Of a stretch of 64,000 nt of DNA, positions 53,287-64,000 are shown one piece after another (the first letter of the stretch is position 1; each line of letters starts with the position of its first letter). The DNA is from Trichoplax adhaerens (Eukaryota; Placozoa; Uniplacotomia; Trichoplacea; Trichoplacidae): positions 4,856,008 to 4,920,007 of the forward strand of contig NW_002060943.1 in NCBI RefSeq assembly GCF_000150275.1. The letters are read 5' to 3'. Position numbers and translations under genes: made by a program. Below the pieces are notes generated by a model. That model saw nothing but the letters and a program-made list of their open reading frames with translations, made no database searches and was not told where the DNA came from.

Positions 53287-53873
53287 TGTCACGGTACACC
53301 GTTACTAATTAAGTAACTATAAATTAATGAATGCTTATGAATAGATAAAATAAGGTTATGTGCTATGTTTTAATGCGCTTGTAGCTGATAATAGGATGGT
53401 AGAATGAGATAAAAATAGAAGTTGTTAGCAGTTAATTTACTGTAGGTTTATAAGGTATGTTAATCTCTAAAAATTGAGCTGTATATGGACGAAGGTTAAG
53501 CGTCTTAACACCTGATAGCTTGTAGCTATCTAAGTCTGAGGATATCGACATGTATATTTAGTAATGGTATTATACTAATTAATGTAACTTGCAAAGCATG
53601 AATTCTCACTCGTTAATATTGGAATTCACTGTAGAAACCTATTTAAGCGCGTGTGTTTGTAGAATAAAGTAGGTAATTGCTCAAGAAACGGCAAGACTCA
53701 TATCGTGAAGAATAGTGTAATAATTAGTCAGTTGTCTGTGGAGATCAGCCGAGAAATCGAGTTCTCAAATACTTCTCTCATAGAAACTGAAAGTACTGGG
53801 AGAAATAGCCCAAGTTTTAAGTAACTACACTAGAGTTCTTTACTTTCCTTTGCCACAAGTGAGGGTTGTGACA
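53287..53873 (+). mobile_element. Solo LTR, 587 bp, subfamily C
   Basis: Begins TGTCACGGTACACCGTTACT and ends AGTGAGGGTTGTGACA. It is flanked by a perfect 5-bp duplication AATCT (53282-53286 and 53874-53878). CCTATTTAAGCG and AGAATAAAG occupy the TATA and poly(A) positions. It shares termini and layout with A and B, but its body is more diverged. Confidence 0.85.
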
Positions 53874-54437
53874 AATCTAGACATAATCATCCTAGCATAT
53901 TGAATTCTATTAATAAATTATAGCTATGCCCAGAATACGTTCTGCTAATGGATGAAAATCCTGCAAATTTTAAAGAATACTAAGCGAAATTGAAAATAAA
54001 GAACTTTTTCACCATTAGTAAAAATATATTTTACGTTCATAAATTATATCGTCTTAAAGAGAATGAAATAATTTAATTTTAGATTAGAATAAAGCGTGAA
54101 AACAATATCAATCTAACTACTATAGTAATAAATAACTAACATAAAAGTTAAAATGCGTTCAAAGTTGATCCATCATCGGATTGAAATGTTGTAAGTTGAA
54201 AAGGTAACGACTGATAGAAGATCAAACAATTCGGCCACAGTACCGTAGTTGGACAGCTCAGTTTGATTATTATTCAGAACAGTGCCGTAAGAAGTTGCGG
54301 ACCGAAACTAAAATTGTCAAATATCACGAGCATTGTACTAGTGATAGAGTTGTTATGAAAATCGCCATACTTGCTACTAATACATAGCCACAAGGAGAAA
54401 CTAAAGGTTGATAGTTACTAAATTTAATTATGATATT

Positions 54438-55066
54438 GTGACAGAGTTATATACTGTATTAGAGTAGAATTATCTATGTTTGGATAATTCTGTTAGACTA
54501 TCCTTATTTAGTTAACTTCTAATTTGGATATACTGTGTTTTAATATAGCACTGACTTTTTATCACAGTGACACTTATACACATACTGAAATTAATAGTTA
54601 TAATAAGGAATGCAAATCATCTACTTACAGTTCGAATCATTGCGATTGTAACTTACTTATGGTAGATTGTAAGTTATCGAGGAAATGTTCCGTGATAGGA
54701 CATATCGTAATCTGACTATTCTGTATTAGTCATTACATGTCTATGTTCGTAAATACTGTTGTCTGCATTAAGGAAGCAATAGCTGTAATTAATATCTAAT
54801 TCAGTAAATGATTCCAAAGTTAATCGTACTAACTATGACTCATGAACTATTGAGGAATAGTATATAAATGCAGTATATCGTGTAATAAATAGAATTCTCA
54901 AACTTAGTGTTTAACGTAAAATACGAGTCGTTTAAGTTTTCGTGTAGTCTGCTAGTAGAGCAAAAGTGTTTGTGATAGTGCAGATATCGTTCCTTGATAC
55001 GTGGTTCAAGGAATTGACTTATTGATCGTACATTACGTTATCTTGTAGCAAAGCTGTTTTGTGACA
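54438..55066 (+). mobile_element. Solo LTR, 629 bp, subfamily B
   Basis: Begins TGTGACAGAG and ends GCTGTTTTGTGACA. It is flanked by a perfect 5-bp duplication GATAT (54433-54437 and 55067-55071). It is a near twin of 46392-47019. The open frame at 54524-54715 lies inside the LTR and is not a gene. Only 71 bp separate it from the next LTR. Confidence 0.88.
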
Positions 55067-55137
55067 GATATAGAAATATCGCAATGAAATTAATTTTATG
55101 CTACGGACATGAATTGTTGTAGCTAGTCGTATGTCAA

Positions 55138-55707
55138 TGTCACGGTACGAACCGCCGTGAAGAGTAATTGATTAAATTTAGTGGTAAACATTTATATATG
55201 GAGAAAACTAATAATGACTTACAGTAAGAACTACGATAGTTATTATTTTATTACAGTAAATTATACTGTACTGTAGTAAGAGTTCTTATACGGTAACTAA
55301 TGTTAATTGATTATAATGTTATGCCATGTAACGTTTGTGATGAATATCCTGAAGATATTCAGTTACAGATGATACTATAAATAATTCTGAGTATGGACAT
55401 ACTGTAATCTAATTATCTAGAATCGTTCAGTACATGTCTAAGATTATGAATAATTTCTGTATTAATTTAGCTATACAATATGAACTAAATTTCAAGAACT
55501 GCTGTTATGACTGATACATGATAGCTGCTGCTGAAGAGTATTTAAGCTCGGCAAATAGTTGAATAAAGAAGAGTTCTATAGTTGTTTAACGTAGAAGCAA
55601 AGGCGTCTAAATTCTTGTGAGATAGTTAAGGGATACTGAATTCCCAAGACTATAGTGATTTAGAGATTTGCTATACGTTATCTTTGTCACGAAGCTGGTT
55701 TGTGACA
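55138..55707 (+). mobile_element. Solo LTR, 570 bp, subfamily A
   Basis: Begins TGTCACGGTACGAACCGCCG and ends GCTGGTTTGTGACA. It is flanked by a perfect 5-bp duplication GTCAA (55133-55137 and 55708-55712). AGTATTTAAG (55538-55547) and AATAAA (55562-55567) mark the TATA box and poly(A) signal in plus orientation. This is the best preserved A copy. Confidence 0.9.
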
Positions 55708-58700
55708 GTCAAATAAAATTTGATAAAATTGGGCAATACTTAAAGTCCTTCAGCTACTGGGTATGTAATGGCAAATGTCATAAGAAAATATCGGAATCAT
55801 TCTATAAATCAACGCTTAACACCACGGTAGCTTGGGTGTTATCCATTAGGGAATATATCATAGGTTTCAATTTAATTAACATCTTGATAGCACACTATAA
55901 AGTTTCATTCTTAATTGGTTAAAGTATACCATGATCAATTTAGTTGACAACAAGAATTCTCTTAACATCATGCATACGATTAGGATATTCAATACATCAT
56001 TTTAGTTAGATTTAAATGCAGTAGTAACGAAGTGATACTTGGAAAATATAGTGATTTATTGAGCTAAAACCTCGTATTCTAGCTCTTCTAAAAGTTAAAA
56101 AATTCGAAGATATTGTGATTATCTTAGTTGAAGCTTTGATATTGCTGTAGCTATAAAGGTATTGGCTATAAATATCGTAATTAGAGTTGGTACTTAACAA
56201 GACAGCATCGACTTAAATTATCTATTCGGAAATATTGTAATCAAGTAGCAAAATCTTTGAAATCACCCTTGATTCATAAATTATCGATTAGAAATAGTCT
56301 GACTAATTGTTCCAAAGATTATAGTTAGATATCGTATCGCAATAATCTCTTAAAAGATATAAAGGTAATTTCAGTTAATTTTAATACTGTAGTCGACTTG
56401 AAGATATTGATTAAAAAAATCCATGACGATTTAGTTATCTCTTAGCATCCTTTTAACTTAGTAAGTAAAGTAGTAAACTATTTTGATCAAATTAAATAGA
56501 CTTCTATCCTTCCTTTAGCTTGATAATTTACCTTATCGATTAGAAAATCTTATGATTGATTTAGCTCCACATAGTAAATTGATAATAATCAATTACAAAT
56601 TATCATGATCATACATTGAAGACTTGGCATTCTATGATATAAAGATGGACTATATTGGATTAGGTTCGAAGAGAAAACAATTAAAATATTGATCACAAAC
56701 TTGTCATAAAGCTTTAATTTCTTACATGTCGTCAGACCTTGTTATCGGTACATTATCTCTTAGTATTTATGATTTATCGCTCTACAGATATTTGCTATTG
56801 TTTCAAGATGTTTAAAGGCGACATAAACTTAAACAACACTATAACTACTGATATGAAAACAATGATACCTTATACGTGAAAAGTTTTTATATGAAATGGC
56901 TTCATCTTAAATCATTTCAAACTAGAATCTAGTAGCAAAAATAATATATAACCAGTCGAAGAAAGAACTTCTTGCTAGATAATTATTATTTTTACTAGGA
57001 CCAGCATAATTTTAAAGTGACGGTATAAAGGAATGTCCGTATCAAATTTTCATCTGTTAAAATATCCATTACCAGAAGTTAGATTGCAAGAACTAGAATG
57101 ACACACCAACTTCGAGATATTACTACATCCTATTAATAATTGCTATAATACTGCAAATAGATTCCATCGTTTCACTTTAGATACATGCGTGATCAAATAA
57201 TAGCTGTCATGTTACGAATTGTCTAAAAATAAATAGAAAATTTTAATCAATCAAAATATCATTGCAAATCTGATCACTCCGCTTGAAAAAAAATCATGAA
57301 TACAAGACTAAGATTTTCCTAAATGAGTTAAGTTGGTGGAATGTAGAAACTAACAATATTAAAATTGAAGCATTCCTAAAGAATTAATTGTACCGTGCTG
57401 AACAAATTTATAAAACTGGTGATTATAAATCTGCTTGTTTTAAATCATAATCGGTGCGGGCTATCTCTAAAACTCATTTTCATTAGTAGTAATATGAACA
57501 TGAAGATCTACATCAATAGCGATGTAAGATGAAAAGAAGAATTCCCATATTGACCATAAGGAATTACGGCATAGGATCATTATAAGGATCAACAATTATA
57601 CTAAATTGAAAATGATAGAAAAAGAAAGTGTATTTCAAACCATACCACATAATATACAAGTGTAAATATGTTTTCTGAAGTCCAGATTGATATTATTTGA
57701 TAATAAGGCACAAAACTCCAATGAAAATAATAAAGACAGTAGTAAATTAAATATTAGATGGCGAAAGCTGTGAGGCCGAATGCAGAAAATCAAAGAAATA
57801 TCTAACCAGTAACTTGAGCCAAGTGCATGAGCAGGATATGGGTAAGTAAAATAGCTTTACAATAAGACTCTTTTTTCCCTATCATACTTCCAATAATACA
57901 AAACTTGCGCCAATCGATGAAACTACAATTTTTTTGTAGTTGATATTTCACCTTAATAAAGAATTAGAATAGAAAGTCAATTTAAATGTCCTGCATAAAG
58001 TACGTTCGTTACCTTCTATATTTATACTAATATTTCTATGAACCGGCTATTGTAATAACTGAGTCTACTGATACTACAAATAAGCTACTTTATAAAAATG
58101 AGAACAATAAGGACATCATCGGTGGAATATATAATAAATAGCTGGAAATAAACACGAGCCTATAAACTAGCATGCATTGGAATTATAAAATATCCTATTA
58201 TTCGCCAGCACTATTAATCTCAACAGCAACCGTAAATCAAATAGAAATTAATGATCAATTCATGATTAAAGTAAATTTAGATCATTAGATAGATGATGAA
58301 GTGAATCAAAGTCTCATTAACTAATATACCAGCTCCTAAAGATACGATGTAAAGTAATTGTGTAATGTCAAAATAAAGTACCAAAAGACGATTTTAGCAT
58401 AGAAAGTTGAAACAGGTCAAAATAAACCAAAATGAGTCATCGATTAATCGCCATAAATACCAAAAATTTGCATTGAAAATGATTAAAAAATTGAAATGGA
58501 GTAATTAAAATATAGCTCTTATCTTCCTACTACTCATTAGAATTTAGAGAGAGTTAAAAAATGATTCCGTTTGATGCTAACTTATTTCTTTTAATCTTAC
58601 CTATAGTATAAACTCTAATATCAAATCAAATGAGGATAATCGAATCGATCAGATGAAAGATAAAAAGTTATAAACTTATAAATTAAATTTTTCACGACTG

Positions 58701-61700
58701 GAAAACTGCGCAGAAAGTGAATTCGTTTATGATTATCTGTAAAAATGTACATAAGTTCGATAACACAAATTATGACTGTCGTCGATATTATGTTTAAATA
58801 TAAGTAATAAGGTCGCATGGGTGAGAATTAAATGCGCAAAATTTACACAGTCAAATTTTGACAATATATTTAATTAAAGATTGTATTAATACAGGCAAGC
58901 TAGATCATGTTGTGTAGCTATTGTTGTTCAACTACGGTAAATAATTGAATTAGATCTATTATTCATCCATTTATTCATCGAAATGACTACTCCTCCTTCC
59001 CTTCATAATTATTTTTGCCTTATTATCATCAATATTAATCTGTAGGGTTGTGCAGTTTCAATTTTCAGTCAATGCTATTCAATAATGGCCATTAAAATTA
59101 AAATTAAAATTAATGTTAACTGTGCACGCTTATTCCAAGGATTCTACCCCCCTCGTTATATTTTTAATCCCCTAGTAGATTAGCATATCGAAGATGATAC
59201 TATACCAACTTCAGATTAATACCCTCGAATAACAGCAATTAAATTGAAAATACATTAATTTTGTCTATAAACTATTGTCATGTGGACCATCTCATCTTGT
59301 TGAATATTGACATTTTTTTTAATTCAAGTACTTTAGTAGACCAGCTTACCGAGAAGTTTTACTGTTTGAACTTTATCGTAATATCATAAATAATAGCAAA
59401 TAAATTAAAATAGATTAATTTTGCGATTGCCCCTATTCAATACAGATTGTATATTCTCACGATATATTCTCTCATCGTATTCTACAAATTACACCAGATT
59501 AGTTTAGAAACGATTGTTGGCAGATCGAAAAAAAAAAACTAATTAACTGACCATTCTCTTTTAACGCACGTGATTCTAGCTCAACTGAGTTTTAAGATCC
59601 AAAGTATGATAAAAACTGAATATTTGAATGAAATAATAGTCATCAATTATAACGACTGGAAGCTTTAAAGGATTTTCTTCTCCTGAGCTATAAAATATAG
59701 TTGTCGGTAATAATTACGGTTGCTTGCTAATAGTCATCATTAAAATATCTTTGCATATGATCTACATCTTTATTGTTATTAGCTTATTTGCATCAATCAA
59801 AAGTAATTGTTCTATCACCGTGATCACCATCGTTTCAGATAATAAATTTTACTAACTCGAAACATATGTCTAATTAAGCACAACTTGTAAACTTCTCGCT
59901 ATTTACTTTATTCATAAAAATATTACATCTTAAAGTCAAAAGTGCCGATCGTCCCTATATATTTTATGAAGTAAAATTTATGATTACTTTACACCTTTAT
60001 GATCTTTACAGTAAAAAAAGAATGCTGTTTTATCTACAGAAGTTGTCATCCTACGATAAAGCACGTGCTAGAAGGTGAACAAAATCAGATATTTTTCATA
60101 TTTGAGAATTTCCATTGTGTTATATACTTTCCTTACATATCTAAAATCTGTGTATTAATACTTTATTTTTATATTGATTAATACCAGTTTTCTATCAATG
60201 CTTGTCTTCCAATAAATACGTGTTTGCTATTTGCTCTATTGCAGTTTTTGTCGAACATTAAATTAGAATGGCATACCATCGCTCGCATTGTAATATTTAT
60301 AGCCCTTAATAACAATATTTTCAGACAATGGATCTGATCTAGGATTAGATATCGCTATGTAGGCAACCAATTAACAACAGTATGGCATAGAATCGTATAT
60401 AAGATATTAGCAATAGCGACGATTATTTATGGTTAAATAACTTATAAGTCCATTGCGCAATATCATTAAATTATTACTGTTTTAGAGATCTTTAATAACT
60501 CTGAAAATTTAACCAATGGTAATGTGTAACTGAAAAATTATCATGAAATTTTAGGTACAAGTTCTATATAAGGAGATTTTTAATAGTATTTTAACAGATA
60601 TTTTAAGCTTCAATTGATTTTAAACAATTCATATCAGAGGTGATATAGTAGTTCCGTATCTAAACTTATAAACAGTCTTAAAAATTTGCAATAAAACTAC
60701 CGATGTAAATCTTTTCGAAGAATATCGGTGCATCGTAGCGGGTTGTTAAAGTATTAAAGCTCTATTTAGTTCCAAATTCTATAAGACTCGAAATGCCTGC
60801 TGAATGACGATAATTTATTTATATGTATTTGTCATTACATTCTAGAAGGAAATTAAGTATGGACAGATTATCAATACGTTGTAGTATTTCATTCGTATTA
60901 TACCGAATAAGAATTATCATTACGTTCAGATATTCCTGAAAGTAAATATAACAACTTCAGGAATAAATAAATTTATACCTATAGCGAGGATTTATCTGAA
61001 ATAGTCATTAAGGAAACGTTCTAAGAAATTGTATACGAGTAAATTTGTCAATAGACTATTAAATTTTCTTAAGCTTTATTTGAATTGCAAAAGTATTAGA
61101 AAGATTAAAGATAAACATTATCCTGATAATATTCTTAATGATAGAAAAATTGTTGGTAAAGGAATAGTAATATGCTATAGTACTCTATTTTATTTTTAGT
61201 TGAAAGCGATTTAATAATATTAGAAATGATGTGGTGTAATGTAACAAAGTAACAGCGAACGAATCATGAAGGTCTGAAATGAACTTAAGTATGGGCAGAT
61301 TGTCAATTTATCGTAGTATTTATTTTAAGCTTTGATTTTGGAAAGATTATAATAATTTTAAGTTTAAATAAATTATTAAAGTAATCTGTATCGAAATTGT
61401 GAGCAGACAGTCAATAGAAGAGCGTAATAGTAATTTGTTTGCATTATCATAAATAAAAATAGGAAAGTGCTATTTACGGTTGACAGTGCAAAAATCAGAA
61501 TATTTGCCTTGAAATTTTGTGATTCGAAGGGGCCAATTTGGACTTTAGACTCGTTGTGTGATCTCTTATTGTAGGCATCGATTTGTAATATTTTCGTAGA
61601 ATGTTAGTTTACATTTAATAGTTAAATTATCTAAGACAATTTTGTAAGCGGGTATTTTATCTTAAAAAGCTTATATCTAATATTGATCCAGTTAGAAACT

Positions 61701-64000
61701 CTAATAAATATACCGAAGACATTAATAAAATATGCAATACGAGTATTCTACAATTCGTGGACTTGTTCATGATTAGTTTCAAATTGATTATAGATATTCG
61801 ACTATATGAAATGATGTCCTATTTCATAAGAAGTATTAATGGACAGGTGTTAACAAATACAACGAAAATAATTTGAAGCAATGAAGGATTGCTATTCTGA
61901 TTGACTTCATCTGGATATTTCAATCAGAATGGTCCTAGTATGTACCAGCCAAAAATGCATAACTGTTGCTTACAAGGTATTTATAGCATTGTTGGATGTA
62001 GGATAAAACATACCATGCGCAGCTATAGTTACGACTGTGACTAAATTTCTACTTAATTATACACCATGTACCTCAAATCTCATATTTAACTACATCTATA
62101 ATTCAATAACTATTCTATAATGCAGCTAATCACATTTAAGACAAGGTATTATCTGAAACAATTATTTACTACTAGTTATCAGTCCAATTTCATATTCCAA
62201 ATCGAGACTAACCATCAACCAGCGAATCAATCTTAATCTACATTTGGTCACGCAGAAAATTTCGAAAGTATCATTTATGTATTACTCTTGAATCACCATA
62301 GTCCGTTAGAGGTTCCTTGGCAGGCACAAATGTTATAGCCTTATGCCTTAATTTATAAATTTATCTATTATTAAGATATGTTATATTAGTTCGATGTTAT
62401 CGATTATAGTCTCTAATATAAAAGAAAAGTTGTTGAATCGGTATATACATAGGGAAAACAAACTTTTGGAAAGACATGCTATTAATGGGTATCATTTAAA
62501 ATTATAATTATTGAGTCGGCGTAACATGATTACTTTATTTATTATTAAAGCGAAAGTAGCATTCTTTTTGTTTGTTAAAAATCTTTAATTCCTAGAATTT
62601 TATTGAAATGATATGATTGGACCCAATGCATAGCAATGACAATAAGGTTGTAATCACATAGATGCTATAGAAGTAACGCGATTACATATAGAGCATGCAT
62701 ATTTAGCTATAGACAAATATAATTTCAAATAGGGGGAATATGTATCATAACTAAATATATAATTACAATAAACTAGTAGTAATGTAGTATAATAGCAGAT
62801 AGCCTGCACAAGAAAGCTTGTTTGATCCTTGCATAAAGTTAGTTACCCTTAGCAACAGGCCATATCGATAAAACAACTCTGTGCTATGATCTTCGATATA
62901 AATTTACTGTACAAGTTTAAAATATGAGTACACCTATTACCGAATATCATTACTTAGTTAAGACTTAGTAAGGTATTTAATATTGCGTTCATAAGTCTGA
63001 TATACTGTATTGTCGTCAGCTATTAATTAAAATTTTATAAATCCTTTTTCCCTTCAAATTGAATATCTTTCTAAGTAGTAGCTCTTAGCAAATATGATTT
63101 AACTTTTTCAAATTCAATATCTTTGCAAGCCAAGATTAGCAAAATATCAATATAATTGCCAGGCTATGTATGATAACATAGCTTTTATTATCATTACCGA
63201 CCAGATCTTTGTGATATTGCGTCAAAAAATCGTCATGAGTACTCTTCTTGCTATATAGCTACAAGACTTATTCGATATTTATAGAAAGAATATGGTCCAG
63301 TAATATTTTTTAGTGAATTGAAGCATAAGATCGTGATCTAGATTACCTTGGTATCAGGTTACATATATAATCACTTCTACGGGAACAATGAGTATTTCAG
63401 TAGCAAAAAGAAATATTTATAAATCACACTATTGCCTTATACTTAAGGAATATGAATAATTAGCTGCTATGAAAACGACCAATTAGCTGTAATACTAGAC
63501 ATGGATAAATTGTTCTTAATGTTTCTGAATTAAAAGTTGCTAAGTAAGTAGTTTTTGATTTACCTGCAACTTTTAGTACTGAATTGAATGACATTGAAAG
63601 CACTACTAAGGATACTTAGTTATGCATGTTCATACAGAGATAGCTAAATTAGCTGCAATAATAGACTCGATAAAATTTTATTGTAGTTTAATTTAAGGAA
63701 ATATTGATAGCCAGTGTGATATATACCAATTACGAAATTCCAAATTTTAGAAAAATAAGGGCTTTATTGAATCTTATACAAAGATTAACTAGACACAGCT
63801 CTACTCTAGTCGAATACCACTACTAAAGACTTCTAGAACGAACTAACTGAATAATCTAAAGTTGTATACTTTTATACTTTTCGTAGTATTCGCAGCTACA
63901 ATCCGCATGGCAACCTTTTACCTTATATTACACATAGTTAAATTATTCTTAGAAAGACTATTCTACTGCGGACCATCATTAATCCAATATGGATACGACT

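Larger units (their letters stand above)
49177..64000. other. Gene-poor AT-rich tract, possible 5' introns of the LRR-GPCR
   Basis: Nearly 15 kb with no exon that I can support on either strand. The upstream receptor exons (signal peptide, start of LDLa) must lie here or beyond the window, but I could not place them. Short open frames such as 51767-52009, 55668-55922 and 59999-60181 show no family resemblance. Three solo LTRs (53287-53873, 54438-55066, 55138-55707) are the only structured elements. A short AAAATT run near 59095-59115 is trivial. Confidence 0.55.

Noticed and set aside
54524-54715. Open frame of 63 codons
   Set aside because: It lies entirely within a solo LTR, with no similarity to retrotransposon proteins.
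1-64000. tRNA, rRNA, CRISPR arrays or bacterial operon features
   Set aside because: I looked for tRNA B-box motifs, rRNA-like blocks and spacer-repeat arrays and saw none; the DNA is eukaryotic with spliceosomal introns.

Overview
The window is nuclear DNA from an animal. It is AT-rich and its genes are cut into many short exons with GT...AG introns. The proteins resemble vertebrate orthologues almost residue for residue (MAX, CoREST, PP5, ERLEC1), and there is a large leucine-rich-repeat GPCR. Compact genes with ancestral-looking structures suggest an early-branching metazoan. A placozoan (Trichoplax-like) is my best guess, but that is inference. I rebuilt exon-intron structures by hand from splice sites, reading phase and family homology. 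Every joined model stays in frame, with no internal stop.

Layout. 1-1543 (+): 3' end of a CFAP70-like ciliary TPR gene. 1912-5947 (-): complete ERLEC1, an ER lectin with two MRH domains in 16 exons, tail-to-tail with CFAP70. 5948-8120: divergent intergenic region with a three-copy tandem repeat, a foldback/MITE-like element and many copies of an ACTGT/ACAGT pentamer. 8121-10673 (+): MAX, five coding exons. 10674-14142: noncoding, with more pentamer arrays. 14143-19221 (+): CoREST/RCOR, 15 exons, with a GATA-like zinc finger between its two SANT domains. 19222-21390: noncoding. 21391-25875 (-): PPP5C (PP5), 15 exons. 25876-27023: divergent promoter region with hairpins. 27024-29175 (+): a B3GAT-type glucuronyltransferase, four exons. 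29176-31284: noncoding.

31285-49176 (-) holds the most striking locus, a receptor gene of the LGR/relaxin-receptor type. Read 5' to 3' it has an LDLa exon, an LRR N-cap exon, 33 separate one-repeat LRR exons (69, 72 or 75 nt, all of the same symmetric phase) and one terminal exon with the hinge, seven-helix domain and tail. Its 5' end is not resolved. It may lie in the 15 kb of gene-poor sequence that follows, or beyond the window.

Seven solo LTRs of one retrotransposon lineage, with TG...CA ends, lie in the receptor introns and upstream of the receptor. Six have perfect 5-bp target-site duplications. None occurs in the first 39 kb. The pentamer arrays show the reverse pattern: they are concentrated in intergenic DNA of the first 28 kb and nearly absent from the receptor half.

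Apart from the receptor, the genes are unrelated conserved cellular functions: cilium, ER quality control, MYC-network and REST-corepressor transcription, HSP90-linked phosphatase, and glycosaminoglycan or glycan synthesis. No operon-like logic is implied. MAX and CoREST are both transcription regulators and lie side by side.
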